Assembly (NCBI RefSeq): GCF_000430645.1
Contig: NZ_AUMK01000012.1
Location: forward strand, 62,001-126,000
DNA length: 64,000 nt
Reading direction: 5' to 3'
Source of the DNA: Aquimarina latercula DSM 2041
Lineage (GTDB): Bacteria > Bacteroidota > Bacteroidia > Flavobacteriales > Flavobacteriaceae
Shown here: positions 45,720-55,971 of the stretch, piece after piece
Numbering within the stretch: position 1 is the first letter of the stretch
Layout of the letters: each line of letters starts with the position of its first letter
The notes under the pieces: generated by a model
Databases searched by the model: none
The model's input: the letters and a program-made list of their open reading frames with translations, nothing else
What the model was told of the DNA's origin: nothing
Position numbers and translations under genes: made by a program

Positions 45720-47786
45720 TTAGCTAATCATAGCGCCAGGATTGACACCCTCTTGATCTGGATTTAAGAATACTAGTTTCCCATCAGGAGTTTCAGTCAT
45801 TAGGATCATCCCCTCACTTTCTACACCTCTTAATTTTCTAGGAGCAAGATTTACTAAAACAGTCACTTTTTTACCAATTAGGTCTTCTGGTTTAAAGTGT
45901 TCTGCTATGCCTGAAACGATCGTTCTAGTATTGATTCCAGTATCTACTTTTAATACTAACAGCTTTTTTGCTTTTGGCATTTTTTCAGCTTCTACAATAG
46001 TTCCAACTCGCATATCCATTTTAGTGAAATCTTCGAAAGTAGCTGTGTCTTTTTGCGGTTCTACGGTTTTGTTCTCGGCTTGGTTTGCTTTTTTAGTAGC
46101 TTCTAATTTATCTAGCTGTTTTTGGATATCAGTATCTTCAATTTTGGAAAATAATAGTTCGCCTTTTTCAATCTTATGATTGGCAGGAAGAAGTGCTTCT
46201 TTTGTAGAAATATCATTCCAGTTGGTTTTTAAGTCATCAGAATTGATAGCAAGGATATTCTTTAATTTTTGAGATGTAAAAGGCAAAAATGGTTCTGATA
46301 AAGTAGCTAAAGCAGCAGCAACTTGTAAACCAACATACATAATGGTTTTAACACGCTCAGGATCTGTTTTAATAAGTTTCCAAGGTTCTTCATCTGCTAA
46401 GTACTTATTACCTAATCTCGAAACGTTTAATAATTCTTGTGAACCTTCTCTAAATCTATAGCGCTCAATAGAGCTACTGATAACATCAGGATAAGCTCTT
46501 AGTTCTTTTAAGGTTTGTTGATCTACATCAGACAATTCATTTGGTTCAGGAATGATACCGTCGTAATATTTATTCGTTAACACAACAATACGATTGATAA
46601 AGTTTCCAAAATTACCAACTAGTTCGTTGTTATTTCTATCTTGGAAATCTTTCCAAGTAAAGTCATTATCTTTCGTTTCTGGAGCATTTGCGGTTAGTGC
46701 ATAGCGAAGCACATCCTGTTTACCTGGAAAATCTTCTAAATACTCATGTAACCAAACAGCCCAATTCTTAGAAGTAGAGAGTTTGTTTCCTTCAAGGTTT
46801 AAAAATTCATTTGCAGGAACGTTTTCTGGTAAAATATAGCTTCCTTCTGCCTTTAACATACTTGGAAAAATAATACAGTGAAATACGATATTATCTTTAC
46901 CGATGAAATGTACAAGTTTTGTGTCTTTGTCTTTCCAATAAGGTTCCCAGTCTTTTCCTTCTCTTGCTGCCCATTCTTTAGTTGAAGAAATATATCCAAT
47001 CGGTGCATCAAACCAAACATATAGCACTTTTCCTTCTGCTCCTTCTACCGGGACAGGGATTCCCCAATCTAAATCACGAGTTACTGCTCTTGGTCTTAAT
47101 CCATCATCAACCCAGGATTTGATTTGACCATATACATTGGTTTTCCAGTCTTTTTTATGACCTACTAGTACCCATTCCTTAAGGAAATCTTCATATTGAT
47201 CTAATGGCAAAAACCAGTGTTTGGTTTGTTTTAATGTCGGTTTTGCCCCAGAAATTGTAGATTTTGGATTTATCAAATCTGTTGCATTCAGTGAACTACC
47301 ACAGTTTTCGCACTGATCTCCATAAGCTTCTTCGTATCCACATTTTGGACAAGTACCAGTTACAAAACGATCTGCAAGGAACTGATCTGCTTCTGCATCA
47401 TATAATTGTTCTGAGGTTTCTTCAATAAATTTTCCATCTTCATATAATTTTTTGAAAAAATCAGAAGCCGTTTCGTGATGGATAGGAGCAGAGGTTCTAG
47501 AATAATTATCAAAGGTAATTCCGAAATCTTCAAAAGACTTTTTAATGATTGCGTGGTATTTGTCAATAATTACCTGAGGAGAAACTCCTTCTTTTTTAGC
47601 GCGCATTGGTATGGCGGCACCATGTTCATCACTACCACAAATAAAGGCCACGTCATTTCCCGTAATTCTAAGATATCTAGAATATATGTCTGCAGGAACA
47701 TAAACTCCTGCAAGATGCCCGATATGAATTGGGCCATTTGTATATGGTAAAGCTGATGTAATTGTATATCTCTTAGGTGCGCTCAT
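45720..47786 (-). CDS. metG: Methionyl-tRNA synthetase
   Basis: A 688-residue class I synthetase. HIGH lies at residues 21-24 ([10 protein letters not shown]), the zinc knuckle CPKCG...CENCG near 150-165, and the KMSKS variant KLSTSK in the catalytic core. The C-terminal ~110 residues form an EMAP/Trbp111-type tRNA-binding domain ([20 protein letters not shown]) after a Lys/Glu linker, the usual form in Bacteroidota. Start at 47786 is used, as the preceding in-frame ATG would add eight hydrophobic residues before a conserved N-terminus. It is monocistronic. Confidence 0.97.
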   Translation of the reverse strand: MSAPKRYTITSALPYTNGPIHIGHLAGVYVPADIYSRYLRITGNDVAFICGSDEHGAAIPMRAKKEGVSPQVIIDKYHAIIKKSFEDFGITFDNYSRTSAPIHHETASDFFKKLYEDGKFIEETSEQLYDAEADQFLADRFVTGTCPKCGYEEAYGDQCENCGSSLNATDLINPKSTISGAKPTLKQTKHWFLPLDQYEDFLKEWVLVGHKKDWKTNVYGQIKSWVDDGLRPRAVTRDLDWGIPVPVEGAEGKVLYVWFDAPIGYISSTKEWAAREGKDWEPYWKDKDTKLVHFIGKDNIVFHCIIFPSMLKAEGSYILPENVPANEFLNLEGNKLSTSKNWAVWLHEYLEDFPGKQDVLRYALTANAPETKDNDFTWKDFQDRNNNELVGNFGNFINRIVVLTNKYYDGIIPEPNELSDVDQQTLKELRAYPDVISSSIERYRFREGSQELLNVSRLGNKYLADEEPWKLIKTDPERVKTIMYVGLQVAAALATLSEPFLPFTSQKLKNILAINSDDLKTNWNDISTKEALLPANHKIEKGELLFSKIEDTDIQKQLDKLEATKKANQAENKTVEPQKDTATFEDFTKMDMRVGTIVEAEKMPKAKKLLVLKVDTGINTRTIVSGIAEHFKPEDLIGKKVTVLVNLAPRKLRGVESEGMILMTETPDGKLVFLNPDQEGVNPGAMIS

Positions 47787-47931
47787 AATGCTTATAAAAA
47801 TGAGGCACAAAGGTAATAAACACTTATATAAAATAAGAAAGCTTTATCTAATTAATACTAATCTTATTTTATGCTTTTATATTAGTGTCTCTGACTAGGT
47901 TTAATTAGAAATAACATTCTTTTTAATAGAA

Positions 47932-47964
47932 AAACAGTATCAAGAAATAATCCTGATACTGTTT
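47932..47964 (-). terminator. Terminator of the first DUF1800-DUF1501 pair (47990-51071)
   Basis: AAACAGTATCA / TGATACTGTTT form an 11 bp perfect stem with an 11-base loop, just after the DUF1501 stop codon on the minus strand, with a T-rich tail. Confidence 0.6.
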
Positions 47965-47989
47965 AAAATAATTTGTTGTATTAAAATTG

Positions 47990-49603
47990 TTATAAGATCA
48001 TAACGGGTTTGCTATATCGTTTTTTGCCTTTAGTTATTCTATAAGCATAAAACCCTTCGGATAGATTAGTTTGAGCGGCTTCTTTTACGTTTATTACATG
48101 TTCTCCTTCTAATAGCATTTCATTTTTTAGGTTTGCTATTTTTTGCCCACTCATACTATAAAGATCTACATTTACATGACCAGCCTGCGCATTGGTAATA
48201 TGAAGAAATGATTGGTTATCTGTATACGTAACTGTGTGACCGAAATTTTCGAAGGTTGGGATTTCTTCATCTGTACCTAAACTATTACAGCCAAAACCAA
48301 GATCCAATGGATCGTATTGCTGACCTAAAAGAGTTTGATCAACAATATTACCGTCTATACATAACCATTCCTTCATAATAGAAGCATACACTTGTCTAAA
48401 ATCATTGGTATTATATAGATTCCCGTTATTATTTAAATTTGACAAATCAGGATGATCTCCTATAAAACCATTTCCATCTAATCCTGTTCCGAAAAGCATC
48501 ATAGGAGCCGCAGTTCCATGATCTGTTCCACGAGAGCCATTTTCTTTTACTCTTCTTCCAAATTCTGAAATTGTCATGGAAACTACTTTATCATCCCATC
48601 CAGCATCTTTAAGATCATCATAGAAATAAGACATAGTCTCTGATAATTGAGTCATCAATTCTTCTTGCCTATTTAATTGGTCATTGTGGGTATCGAAACC
48701 ACCTAAAGTAACAAAATATACTTTGGTTCCTAAATTTCCTTTTATAAGACGAGAAACAACACTTAATTGTTGTGATAATCTATTGTCAGGATAATTTCCG
48801 AAATCAGAAGTGCTTTCATAAGCATCATTAATTACTCCTGCATATGTAAATGTAGTATTTGCCACTCCTTTTAGATAACCTACTTTTTCTCCATGTGTAC
48901 AATCAGGAAGATTACTTAGGTCATAAAGAGATCCATTCTGAGCTATTTCATAAAGTTTTCTTGGATCGGCTACAGAAAAAGCAAAATTGTTTTGGTCTCC
49001 ATTAAATATAAGATTCCCACTACTTCCTATCTGTATAGCTGCAGGGCGATCTGGAGGACTTAATAGATAGTCTGGATATAGGTTTTCAAAATACCTTCCC
49101 ATCCAACCAGAACTTTCTTGATCGGTTACATCAGAGGTTGCCCAAATATCGGAGCCTGTAAAGTGTGATAATGCACTTTGTTCATATCCTACTCCATGCA
49201 CAATTTTCATCTGACCATCTCCCCATAATTTCTCAAATTTATTAGCATAATTCGGCATTCCATAATCATCATTAAGGTTGAATAATTGATTTTCTGGAAT
49301 CTTTATGTTAGGGCGTGCATTGGCATATGTGTCGTATTGATTGATTGGGATTACTGTGTTTAATCCGTCATTTCCACCTTTAAGTCTTACAATTACTAGG
49401 ACTCTATCATTTTCTGATTCATTTAGAGCAGCGGATAGTGGAGAAGGTTTTGATACAGACAAAGCGGTGTTAGCAAATGCCATAGTACCTCCACCAACGA
49501 TTCCTAGAGCTTGTAAAAATGAACGACGGTTCCATTTCTTATGTTCTTGATTATTACAGCTACCAGATTTTGGTGTGAAATTTTTATAATGAGTATCGCA
49601 CAT
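47990..49603 (-). CDS. DUF1501 protein with Tat-like signal and T9SS domain (pair A)
   Basis: A 537-residue protein. The N-terminus has a twin-arginine signal (NRRSFLQALGIVGGG, about residues 25-39). The DUF1501 domain (~60-420) belongs to the alkaline-phosphatase/sulfatase-like superfamily (VRLKGGNDGLNTVIP, TLGGFDTHNDQ, ISEFGRRVKENGSRGTDHGT). The last ~75 residues are a Por-type sorting domain (VDLYSMSGQKIANL, EGFYAYRITK, YSKPVMIL). It lies 7 bp after a DUF1800 gene, its constant partner in Bacteroidota and Planctomycetes. The pair is exported, but its reaction is not known. A closely similar copy is at 51405-53030. Confidence 0.9.
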   Translation of the reverse strand: MCDTHYKNFTPKSGSCNNQEHKKWNRRSFLQALGIVGGGTMAFANTALSVSKPSPLSAALNESENDRVLVIVRLKGGNDGLNTVIPINQYDTYANARPNIKIPENQLFNLNDDYGMPNYANKFEKLWGDGQMKIVHGVGYEQSALSHFTGSDIWATSDVTDQESSGWMGRYFENLYPDYLLSPPDRPAAIQIGSSGNLIFNGDQNNFAFSVADPRKLYEIAQNGSLYDLSNLPDCTHGEKVGYLKGVANTTFTYAGVINDAYESTSDFGNYPDNRLSQQLSVVSRLIKGNLGTKVYFVTLGGFDTHNDQLNRQEELMTQLSETMSYFYDDLKDAGWDDKVVSMTISEFGRRVKENGSRGTDHGTAAPMMLFGTGLDGNGFIGDHPDLSNLNNNGNLYNTNDFRQVYASIMKEWLCIDGNIVDQTLLGQQYDPLDLGFGCNSLGTDEEIPTFENFGHTVTYTDNQSFLHITNAQAGHVNVDLYSMSGQKIANLKNEMLLEGEHVINVKEAAQTNLSEGFYAYRITKGKKRYSKPVMIL

Positions 49604-49610
49604 GATGTTA

Positions 49611-51071
49611 TTATTTAAGTTGGAATTCAGGGATTGTTATTAGAAATTGTAAAAGGCTATAGACCTGTTTGGGAGCAGTTTCCCAATCAAGATTCCAAGT
49701 GCCATCTTCAAAATAATTTTCAGGAACTTGATCTTTAAAAATTTCTAAACCTTGGCTATATTCTGTAGCGCTAATAAGCTCTTTGGACAAAAAATTATCC
49801 ATAATTTGTCGAGATACTAACTCAACATCATTAGAGTTTTCATCACTTACAGCCTTGCCGATTACTCTAAATTGCTCTTCGTTATGCCTCCAAGCTCTCC
49901 ATAGATACCAACCAATTCTATCCCACCTTGTAGTAATTGTACTAGAATCTATCCAATCTTTATCTCCTTGCCAACCAGCAACATCAACTGGTTTTAATAA
50001 TTCTTGTCCCAATTCTTGACATCCTCCACGTATTTTGTTGTTAAATTCGAAATCCGCGGGTAATTCAAAACCTAAGTCTTTAAAAAAGTTGATTTGTACA
50101 TCAACAGGACTTTTAATATGAACACCTAAACTTTTCTGGTCAAAAAAATGTTCACTTTTAAACAGTTGTCTTAGTACAGGAGCTATTTCAAAATTATTAT
50201 CTAAAAAAGTTTGAGCTAGTTGATTGACAATAGTTTCGTTGGTTGCTGGGCTAATAAAGTAGCGATAGAGTTTACCACAAATAAATGCTGCTATTTGTTG
50301 TGGTCTTTGCTCAAATAAAATTCTAATTACATCATAATAATCCCAATTTCCAGTTTGACCAAAAATTGTTTTATCATCACTATCAAATTTGTTAGCATCA
50401 AAGGTAATTGGACCCCAACGTTCTTCTCTTTCGTTCCAACCTGTTAAAGCTCTTGCAGTTTCAACAATATCATTTTGAGTATATCCATTGTCTACTCCTA
50501 GAGCAAAGAGTTCATATAACTCTCGTCCATAATTTTCATTGGGTCTATTTTTCGTGTTCTCATATCCGTTTAAATAGATAAGCATAGCCGAAGAAAGTCC
50601 CATATCACTTGCAAAATCCTTAAAATTCCCCAAAGAATGAAGTTGTAGTAAATTGTAATATTGAAACATATATGCAGGGCTTTGATATGTATTATCTTCT
50701 GTTACAAAATGATTACTCCAAAATAAAGTTAGACGATCTCTAAGATTATTCTGAAACATATCTGCCACCATTTGATTTTTCCAATCTCTTCTGTATTCAA
50801 AAGGGTTTTCTGGTCTTGCGTCAAAGTCATCTTTTATCCAATAGCCCCAAGCCGGTGCTGGAGTTGGATTAAGGTTCAAAGCTTCATCGATAAGACTATC
50901 AATATGGTCAGAAGGGTTTTGATTGAGCGCATTATTCACCATTTCTGGAGTAGCACCAAAACCAAGTCTTCTGTACAAATGATTAACTTTTTGTCTATTC
51001 CAAGGATTTGAGTTTGTCGGGGAATAGATGTTTAATGAAGCAACATTACACGAAGTATTTGTTGTTAGCAT
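49611..51071 (-). CDS. DUF1800 protein (pair A)
   Basis: A 486-residue protein with family hallmarks HLYRRLGFGATPEMV near the N-terminus, DRLTLFWSNHFVTE, NYGRELYELFALGVDNGYTQ, DIVETARALTGW and GWQGDKDWIDSSTITTRWDR. No signal peptide is seen, so export with its DUF1501 partner or cytoplasmic action is open. It is directly upstream of the DUF1501 gene (7 bp), and a second pair lies upstream. Confidence 0.9.
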   Translation of the reverse strand: MLTTNTSCNVASLNIYSPTNSNPWNRQKVNHLYRRLGFGATPEMVNNALNQNPSDHIDSLIDEALNLNPTPAPAWGYWIKDDFDARPENPFEYRRDWKNQMVADMFQNNLRDRLTLFWSNHFVTEDNTYQSPAYMFQYYNLLQLHSLGNFKDFASDMGLSSAMLIYLNGYENTKNRPNENYGRELYELFALGVDNGYTQNDIVETARALTGWNEREERWGPITFDANKFDSDDKTIFGQTGNWDYYDVIRILFEQRPQQIAAFICGKLYRYFISPATNETIVNQLAQTFLDNNFEIAPVLRQLFKSEHFFDQKSLGVHIKSPVDVQINFFKDLGFELPADFEFNNKIRGGCQELGQELLKPVDVAGWQGDKDWIDSSTITTRWDRIGWYLWRAWRHNEEQFRVIGKAVSDENSNDVELVSRQIMDNFLSKELISATEYSQGLEIFKDQVPENYFEDGTWNLDWETAPKQVYSLLQFLITIPEFQLK

Positions 51072-51404
51072 AAATAGATTGAGTTAGTTAAGAATTTACG
51101 TTAGTTTATTTTTATCGAAACGTAATTATCTGACAGTTAGTTTCTTGTTAAGAAATATTTAGTCATAATTATGATAATTTTTGATATTGTTTATTAATAT
51201 CAATTTTTGCAATAAAAATGATTTTAAACTAAATATTTTAGATCGATTTCTTGCTACTCTTTTAGTATTCGTTTGTGATTAACTAGTATCTGTTTATGTC
51301 GTTTAGAATTTTTTTGGAGTTAACGGTATAACAAAATAAATCCCTTAGTAAATATATTATTACTAAGGGATTTATTATATATTTATTTTATAACTTTTAC
51401 TATA
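51072..51404. other. 333 bp region between DUF1800/DUF1501 pairs
   Basis: AT-rich with no gene. It holds the terminator of pair B (51335-51376) and must contain the promoter of pair A, but no exact TAnnTTTG element was identified. Confidence 0.45.
51335..51376 (-). terminator. Terminator of pair B
   Basis: AATAAATCCCTTAGTAA / TTACTAAGGGATTTATT form a perfect 17 bp stem with an 8-base loop, downstream of the DUF1501 pair B stop codon. Confidence 0.75.
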
Positions 51405-53030
51405 TTAAGAAATTAACAGTGATTTACTAAACTCACCTGCTCCGGTTTCGATTCGGTATACATATTGACCTGTACTTAATCTTGTTCCAGCAGATTCTTT
51501 TACATCAATAACATGCTCTCCTTCTAATAGCATTTCATTTCTTAATGTGGCTACTTTTTGCCCAATAATGTTAAATAATGTTATATCTACATGTGTAGTT
51601 TCTGGGTTATTAATGTTTATAAAAGTTTGCCCTCCATCATAAGTAACTATATGGGATAGTGTTTCTCCATCTCCGGGGATATTAGGACTAACTCCGCCAC
51701 AGGTGAACCCTAAGTCTAAAGACTCAAACTCTTCACCAAGTAAGGCGTCGCTTACAGTACTTGGATCAATACACAACCACTCTTTCATAACGGTAGAATA
51801 GATTTGTCTAAAATCATTAGTACTTTCTGCGTTGAATCCAACACTAGGATTATCTGGTAAGTCCGGATGTTCTCCAATAAAACCATTACCATTAAGTCCT
51901 GTTCCAAAAAACATCATTGGAGCAACGGTACCGTGGTCAGTTCCTAAAGAACCATTTTCTACTAGTCTTCTCCCAAATTCAGAAATCGTCATAGTAAGAA
52001 CCTTATCGTCCCAACCAGAAGCTTGTAAATCTGCATAAAAATTACTAATACCTTCAGAGAAAGAGTTTAGTAACTGTTGATGTCTTTGTATTTGATTGTT
52101 ATGAGTGTCAAATCCTCCAAGTGTAACCATATACACTTTGGTTCCTAGATTTCCTTTTATCAAACGAGCAACAATACGCATTTGTCTAGCGAAACTATCA
52201 TCTTCTAAATATCCTCCGAAATCTGTAGATCTATTAAATGCTTCAGATATTGCCTCTGCATATGTATATGTTACGTTTGTACTTTCTCTAATAAAATTTA
52301 ACCGATCACCATATGTACAATCAGGAGCTGGGTCCAAACTATAACCTTGATTTTCGATATAAGCTTCTAATCTTCTAGGATCTGAAATTGCAAAAGAAAA
52401 ATCGTTTTCTGGACCTCTAAAAATTAGATTACCAATACTACCAATCTGAATAGAAGGCGGACTTGGTGGTGGGTCTGTAATATAACTAGGATATAATCTT
52501 TGAAAATATCTACCCATAAAACCTGAACGTTCTTCTTCGGTTAAATTGGTATTCGCCCATATATCCGTACCTCTAAAATGTGATAACGTTTGATCTTCAT
52601 ATCCTACTCCATGGGCTACTTTCATTTGCCCGTCACCCCATAAATTTTCTAATTTATTCATAGGTTTGGGCATTGCGTATTCGTTTTCTTCTAGATTAAT
52701 AAATTCACTAGGGGGTATTTTTATTAAAGGTCTGGCATTTGCATAAATATCATATTGATTTACTGGAATAATGGTATTATAACCGTCATTACCTCCACCA
52801 AGTCTGCATATGATTAAAATATTATCTGTTTCTGCTTGACTTAAAGCTACGGATAGAGGAGACGGTCTGGAAACGGTAAGATTTGTGTTTGCCAGCATCA
52901 TAGATCCTCCTCCTACAAGTCCTAATGCTTGTAAAAAAGATCTACGATTCCATTTTTTGTGATCATCAGTATTACAAACGCCTTCTTTAACGTTTGTTTT
53001 TATATTTTTGGGGTGGTGTGTATCGCACAT
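51405..53030 (-). CDS. DUF1501 protein with Tat-like signal and T9SS domain (pair B)
   Basis: A 541-residue paralogue of the 47990-49603 product with the same layout: twin-arginine signal NRRSFLQALGLVGGGSMM, DUF1501 core (CRLGGGNDGYNTIIP, TLGGFDTHNNQ, ISEFGRRLVENGSLGTDHGT) and Por-type sorting domain (ITLFNIIGQKVATL, LSTGQYVYRIETG). The C-terminal stretch NEMLLEGEHVI is identical in the two. It lies 7 bp after the DUF1800 pair B gene. Confidence 0.9.
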   Translation of the reverse strand: MCDTHHPKNIKTNVKEGVCNTDDHKKWNRRSFLQALGLVGGGSMMLANTNLTVSRPSPLSVALSQAETDNILIICRLGGGNDGYNTIIPVNQYDIYANARPLIKIPPSEFINLEENEYAMPKPMNKLENLWGDGQMKVAHGVGYEDQTLSHFRGTDIWANTNLTEEERSGFMGRYFQRLYPSYITDPPPSPPSIQIGSIGNLIFRGPENDFSFAISDPRRLEAYIENQGYSLDPAPDCTYGDRLNFIRESTNVTYTYAEAISEAFNRSTDFGGYLEDDSFARQMRIVARLIKGNLGTKVYMVTLGGFDTHNNQIQRHQQLLNSFSEGISNFYADLQASGWDDKVLTMTISEFGRRLVENGSLGTDHGTVAPMMFFGTGLNGNGFIGEHPDLPDNPSVGFNAESTNDFRQIYSTVMKEWLCIDPSTVSDALLGEEFESLDLGFTCGGVSPNIPGDGETLSHIVTYDGGQTFININNPETTHVDITLFNIIGQKVATLRNEMLLEGEHVIDVKESAGTRLSTGQYVYRIETGAGEFSKSLLIS

Positions 53031-53037
53031 AGGTTAA

Positions 53038-54588
53038 TTATTTAAGTTGGAATTCAGGCAATTCATCAATGTGACTTAGTAGCGCATAAAACTGATCAGG
53101 AACTCCTGATAAATCTAATGTCCATAAAATAGGAGCAACGGCATCAGGTTCATAATAATTTTCAGGATAAAATTCCTTGAATATTGCTAATGCTTCATCG
53201 AACAATGTTTGATCTTCTAATCCTCTAGGCAGAAAATAGTCTAGAATTGCTTTTACCACGATATTAACCTGTTCTCCTTGTAATGTGTTATTTACAAAAC
53301 CATCAGCTAAAGTTCCAATGGGAAGACCATTTAGGAAATCACTGAACTGTGTTTGATTCTGAGAATAAAAAGTATTTATGATACTTTGAATACCTTCCCA
53401 TCTTCCAATTAAATAGTCAGGACTAATCCAATCTTCATCTCCTTGCCAACCTTCTACATCAATTGGATTTAGTACTTCTTGACCAATTGTAGTAGTTCTC
53501 CCTAATAAAGAATTTAAAGTTGCTAGTGTAGGAGGAGATTCAAAGTTTAATTGTTTAAAATGAGTAACAAATAGATCAATTGGACTTTTAATAATGGCAC
53601 CTATAGCTTCTTGATCAAAGAAGTGTTCGCTTTTAAAAAGCTGACGTAACACTGGTGCAATCTGAAAGTTATTTGCTATAAATGTTTGTGCCATTTCGGC
53701 TACAATTGCTTCGTTACAAGTAGGACTTACGAAATAAGCATATAGTTTACCGCAAATAAAATTAGCTATTAATGTTTCTCGTTGCGCAAACAAATGTGCA
53801 ATTACGTCATCAGGGCTTCCAAGTCCATAATATCCAAAGTTAGCGGTTTGACCAAAAATATCTTTTGTGTCATTACTAAATTGACCAGGATTAAAAGTAA
53901 TAGGTCCCCAAGGAATATCATTAGTCTCTACCCAACCGGTAATAGCCTTGGCAGTTTCGATAATATCATTTTCATTATATCCATTATCTACACCTAATGT
54001 AAATAATTCATATAATTCTCTGGCATAATTTTCATTAGGTCTGTCTCTTGTGTTCTCATCTCCATTTAGATATACCAACATAGCAGAAGATATACCGATA
54101 TCATATACAAATTGTCTAAAATCACCTAATGCATGAAATTGAAGAAGATTATAATATTGATATTGATAAGCAGGACTTCTGTACGATTGATCCTCAGTAA
54201 CAAAGTGATTACTCCAAAATAGTGTTAAACGATCTCTCAATCCGTTTTGCACAAAATCATATATCATTTGTCTTTTACCCTCATCTTGATAAAAATTAAT
54301 ATCATTGTCCTCGTTAGCCATTTCAGCGGCTTCAAATTGATCTCGATTCCAAAAAGCCCATTCTGGGGCAGCAGTTGGAACTAAGGCAATTGCTTCATCA
54401 ATCAAGGAATCTACTAATGCTGAGGGGTTGTTCTGATTTAATGCATCGATAACCTGTGTTTTAGTAGCTCCAAAGGCTACTCTTCGGTATAAATGATTTA
54501 TTTTGCTTACGTTCCAAGGATTCTCAGCCGAGGGTACATAAGGGTCTAACGATGCTAAGTTACAAGAAGTATCAGAGATCATAGGCAA
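53038..54588 (-). CDS. DUF1800 protein (pair B)
   Basis: A 516-residue paralogue of the 49611-51071 product (HLYRRVAFGATKTQV, DRLTLFWSNHFVTE, NYARELYELFTLGVDNGYNE, GWQGDEDWISPDYLIGRW). Insertions make it about 30 residues longer. It is the first gene of pair B and divergent from the LD-carboxypeptidase gene. It also ends in PEFQLK, as does pair A. Confidence 0.9.
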   Translation of the reverse strand: MPMISDTSCNLASLDPYVPSAENPWNVSKINHLYRRVAFGATKTQVIDALNQNNPSALVDSLIDEAIALVPTAAPEWAFWNRDQFEAAEMANEDNDINFYQDEGKRQMIYDFVQNGLRDRLTLFWSNHFVTEDQSYRSPAYQYQYYNLLQFHALGDFRQFVYDIGISSAMLVYLNGDENTRDRPNENYARELYELFTLGVDNGYNENDIIETAKAITGWVETNDIPWGPITFNPGQFSNDTKDIFGQTANFGYYGLGSPDDVIAHLFAQRETLIANFICGKLYAYFVSPTCNEAIVAEMAQTFIANNFQIAPVLRQLFKSEHFFDQEAIGAIIKSPIDLFVTHFKQLNFESPPTLATLNSLLGRTTTIGQEVLNPIDVEGWQGDEDWISPDYLIGRWEGIQSIINTFYSQNQTQFSDFLNGLPIGTLADGFVNNTLQGEQVNIVVKAILDYFLPRGLEDQTLFDEALAIFKEFYPENYYEPDAVAPILWTLDLSGVPDQFYALLSHIDELPEFQLK

Positions 54589-54686
54589 TAGGTTTAATTA
54601 GTGTTAAGGGACGATTTTCAGCGTAATATAATAGTTTAGAACGAAAACATTTGTTAATTAGTATCCTAAAATGAAAAATTTAAGAA

Positions 54687-55583
54687 ATGTTGAAGCCTAA
54701 TTTTGTTAAAAAAGGAGATAAAATAGCCATTGTTTCCACTGCACGAAAAATTAGTCATAAAGAAATTAGTGAGGCTATTAATATTGTAGAAAAATGGGGT
54801 TTAACTCCTGTTGTGGGATCAACTATTGATTTAGAGTATAACCAGTTTGCAGGGACAGATGATGATAGAAGGCAGGATTTTCAAAGAATGTTAGATAATA
54901 ATGAAATAAAAGCTATATGGTGTGCTCGAGGCGGTTACGGTACAATAAGAATTATAGACCTATTAGATTTTTCTATATTTATGAAACATCCAAAATGGAT
55001 TGTTGGCTACTCTGATATTACAGTATTACACGCACATATTCACAATTTAGGAATTTCTACAATTCATGCCGCAATGCCGATAGATATTCATAAAGGTAGC
55101 GAAGAATCAAGACAATCACTATATGATTCTTTATTTGGAAAAAAGATTAAGTATAATATTCCTTCTTTTGAAAAGAATAAAACAGGAAATTGTAAAGGAA
55201 AGGTTATTGGAGGTAATTTATCTATCTTATATTCTATTTGTGGTTCTAAATCATCTATTGATTGTAAAGGAAAAATACTTTGTATTGAGGATTTAGACGA
55301 ATATTTATATCATGTTGATAGAATGCTCCAGAATTTAAAACGTAATGGATATTTTGATGGATTGTCCGGTTTAATTGTTGGGGGGATGACTAAGATGCAC
55401 GATAATAATATTTCTTTTGGAAAAAATGCTAAAGAAATTATTTTAGAAATTGTACGAGATTATAGTTTTCCTGTGGTATTTGATTTTCCGATGGGGCATA
55501 TTGAAGATAATAGAGCATTAATTATGGGGGCAGAAATTTCTTTGGAAGTACAAAAGGAATCTGTAACCTTAAAGTATACGTAG
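54687..55583 (+). CDS. LD-carboxypeptidase (S66 family)
   Basis: A 298-residue serine peptidase like murein tetrapeptide carboxypeptidase LdcA. The nucleophile Ser109 lies in IVGYSDITVLH, the Glu of the triad is expected in CIEDLDEYLYHVDRM, and the His in FPMGHIEDNRAL. It removes the terminal D-Ala from tetrapeptides in peptidoglycan recycling. It starts a plus-strand run and ends 2 bp before the yraN gene. Confidence 0.9.
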   Translation: MLKPNFVKKGDKIAIVSTARKISHKEISEAINIVEKWGLTPVVGSTIDLEYNQFAGTDDDRRQDFQRMLDNNEIKAIWCARGGYGTIRIIDLLDFSIFMKHPKWIVGYSDITVLHAHIHNLGISTIHAAMPIDIHKGSEESRQSLYDSLFGKKIKYNIPSFEKNKTGNCKGKVIGGNLSILYSICGSKSSIDCKGKILCIEDLDEYLYHVDRMLQNLKRNGYFDGLSGLIVGGMTKMHDNNISFGKNAKEIILEIVRDYSFPVVFDFPMGHIEDNRALIMGAEISLEVQKESVTLKYT

Positions 55584-55585
55584 GG

Positions 55586-55945
55586 GTGGCAGAGCATAAT
55601 TTACTTGGTAAGGAAGGAGAAACATTAGCTGTTAAGTTTTTAGAAAAAAAGGGATATGAAATTCTAGAACAAAATTATAGATATCTAAAGGCTGAAATTG
55701 ATATTATAGCCAAGAAAAGTAATACAATAGTGGTTGTCGAAGTAAAAACCAGAAGCACACCAGAGTTTGGTGATCCACAGGATTTTGTAAAACAGAAACA
55801 AATACAATTATTGATCAAAGCGATAAATCACTACGTAGAGGAAAATGATTTCGATGAAGAGATACGTTTTGATATTATAGCAATAATTAAAAATAAGTTG
55901 CGAACGGAAATTGAGCATCTTGAAGATGCTTTTTATCATTTTTAA
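55586..55945 (+). CDS. YraN/UPF0102-family nuclease-like protein
   Basis: A 119-residue restriction-endonuclease-like fold protein. LGKEGETLAVKFLEKKGYEILEQNYR is the family N-terminus, and AEIDIIAKKSNTIVVVEVKTRS carries the D...ExK nuclease core. It starts at GTG 55586, 2 bp after the LD-carboxypeptidase stop, indicating translational coupling. Family members are linked to DNA processing, but a definite role is lacking. Confidence 0.9.
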   Translation: MAEHNLLGKEGETLAVKFLEKKGYEILEQNYRYLKAEIDIIAKKSNTIVVVEVKTRSTPEFGDPQDFVKQKQIQLLIKAINHYVEENDFDEEIRFDIIAIIKNKLRTEIEHLEDAFYHF

Positions 55946-55971
55946 TAATTAGTCTTAATACAAAAGAATAA

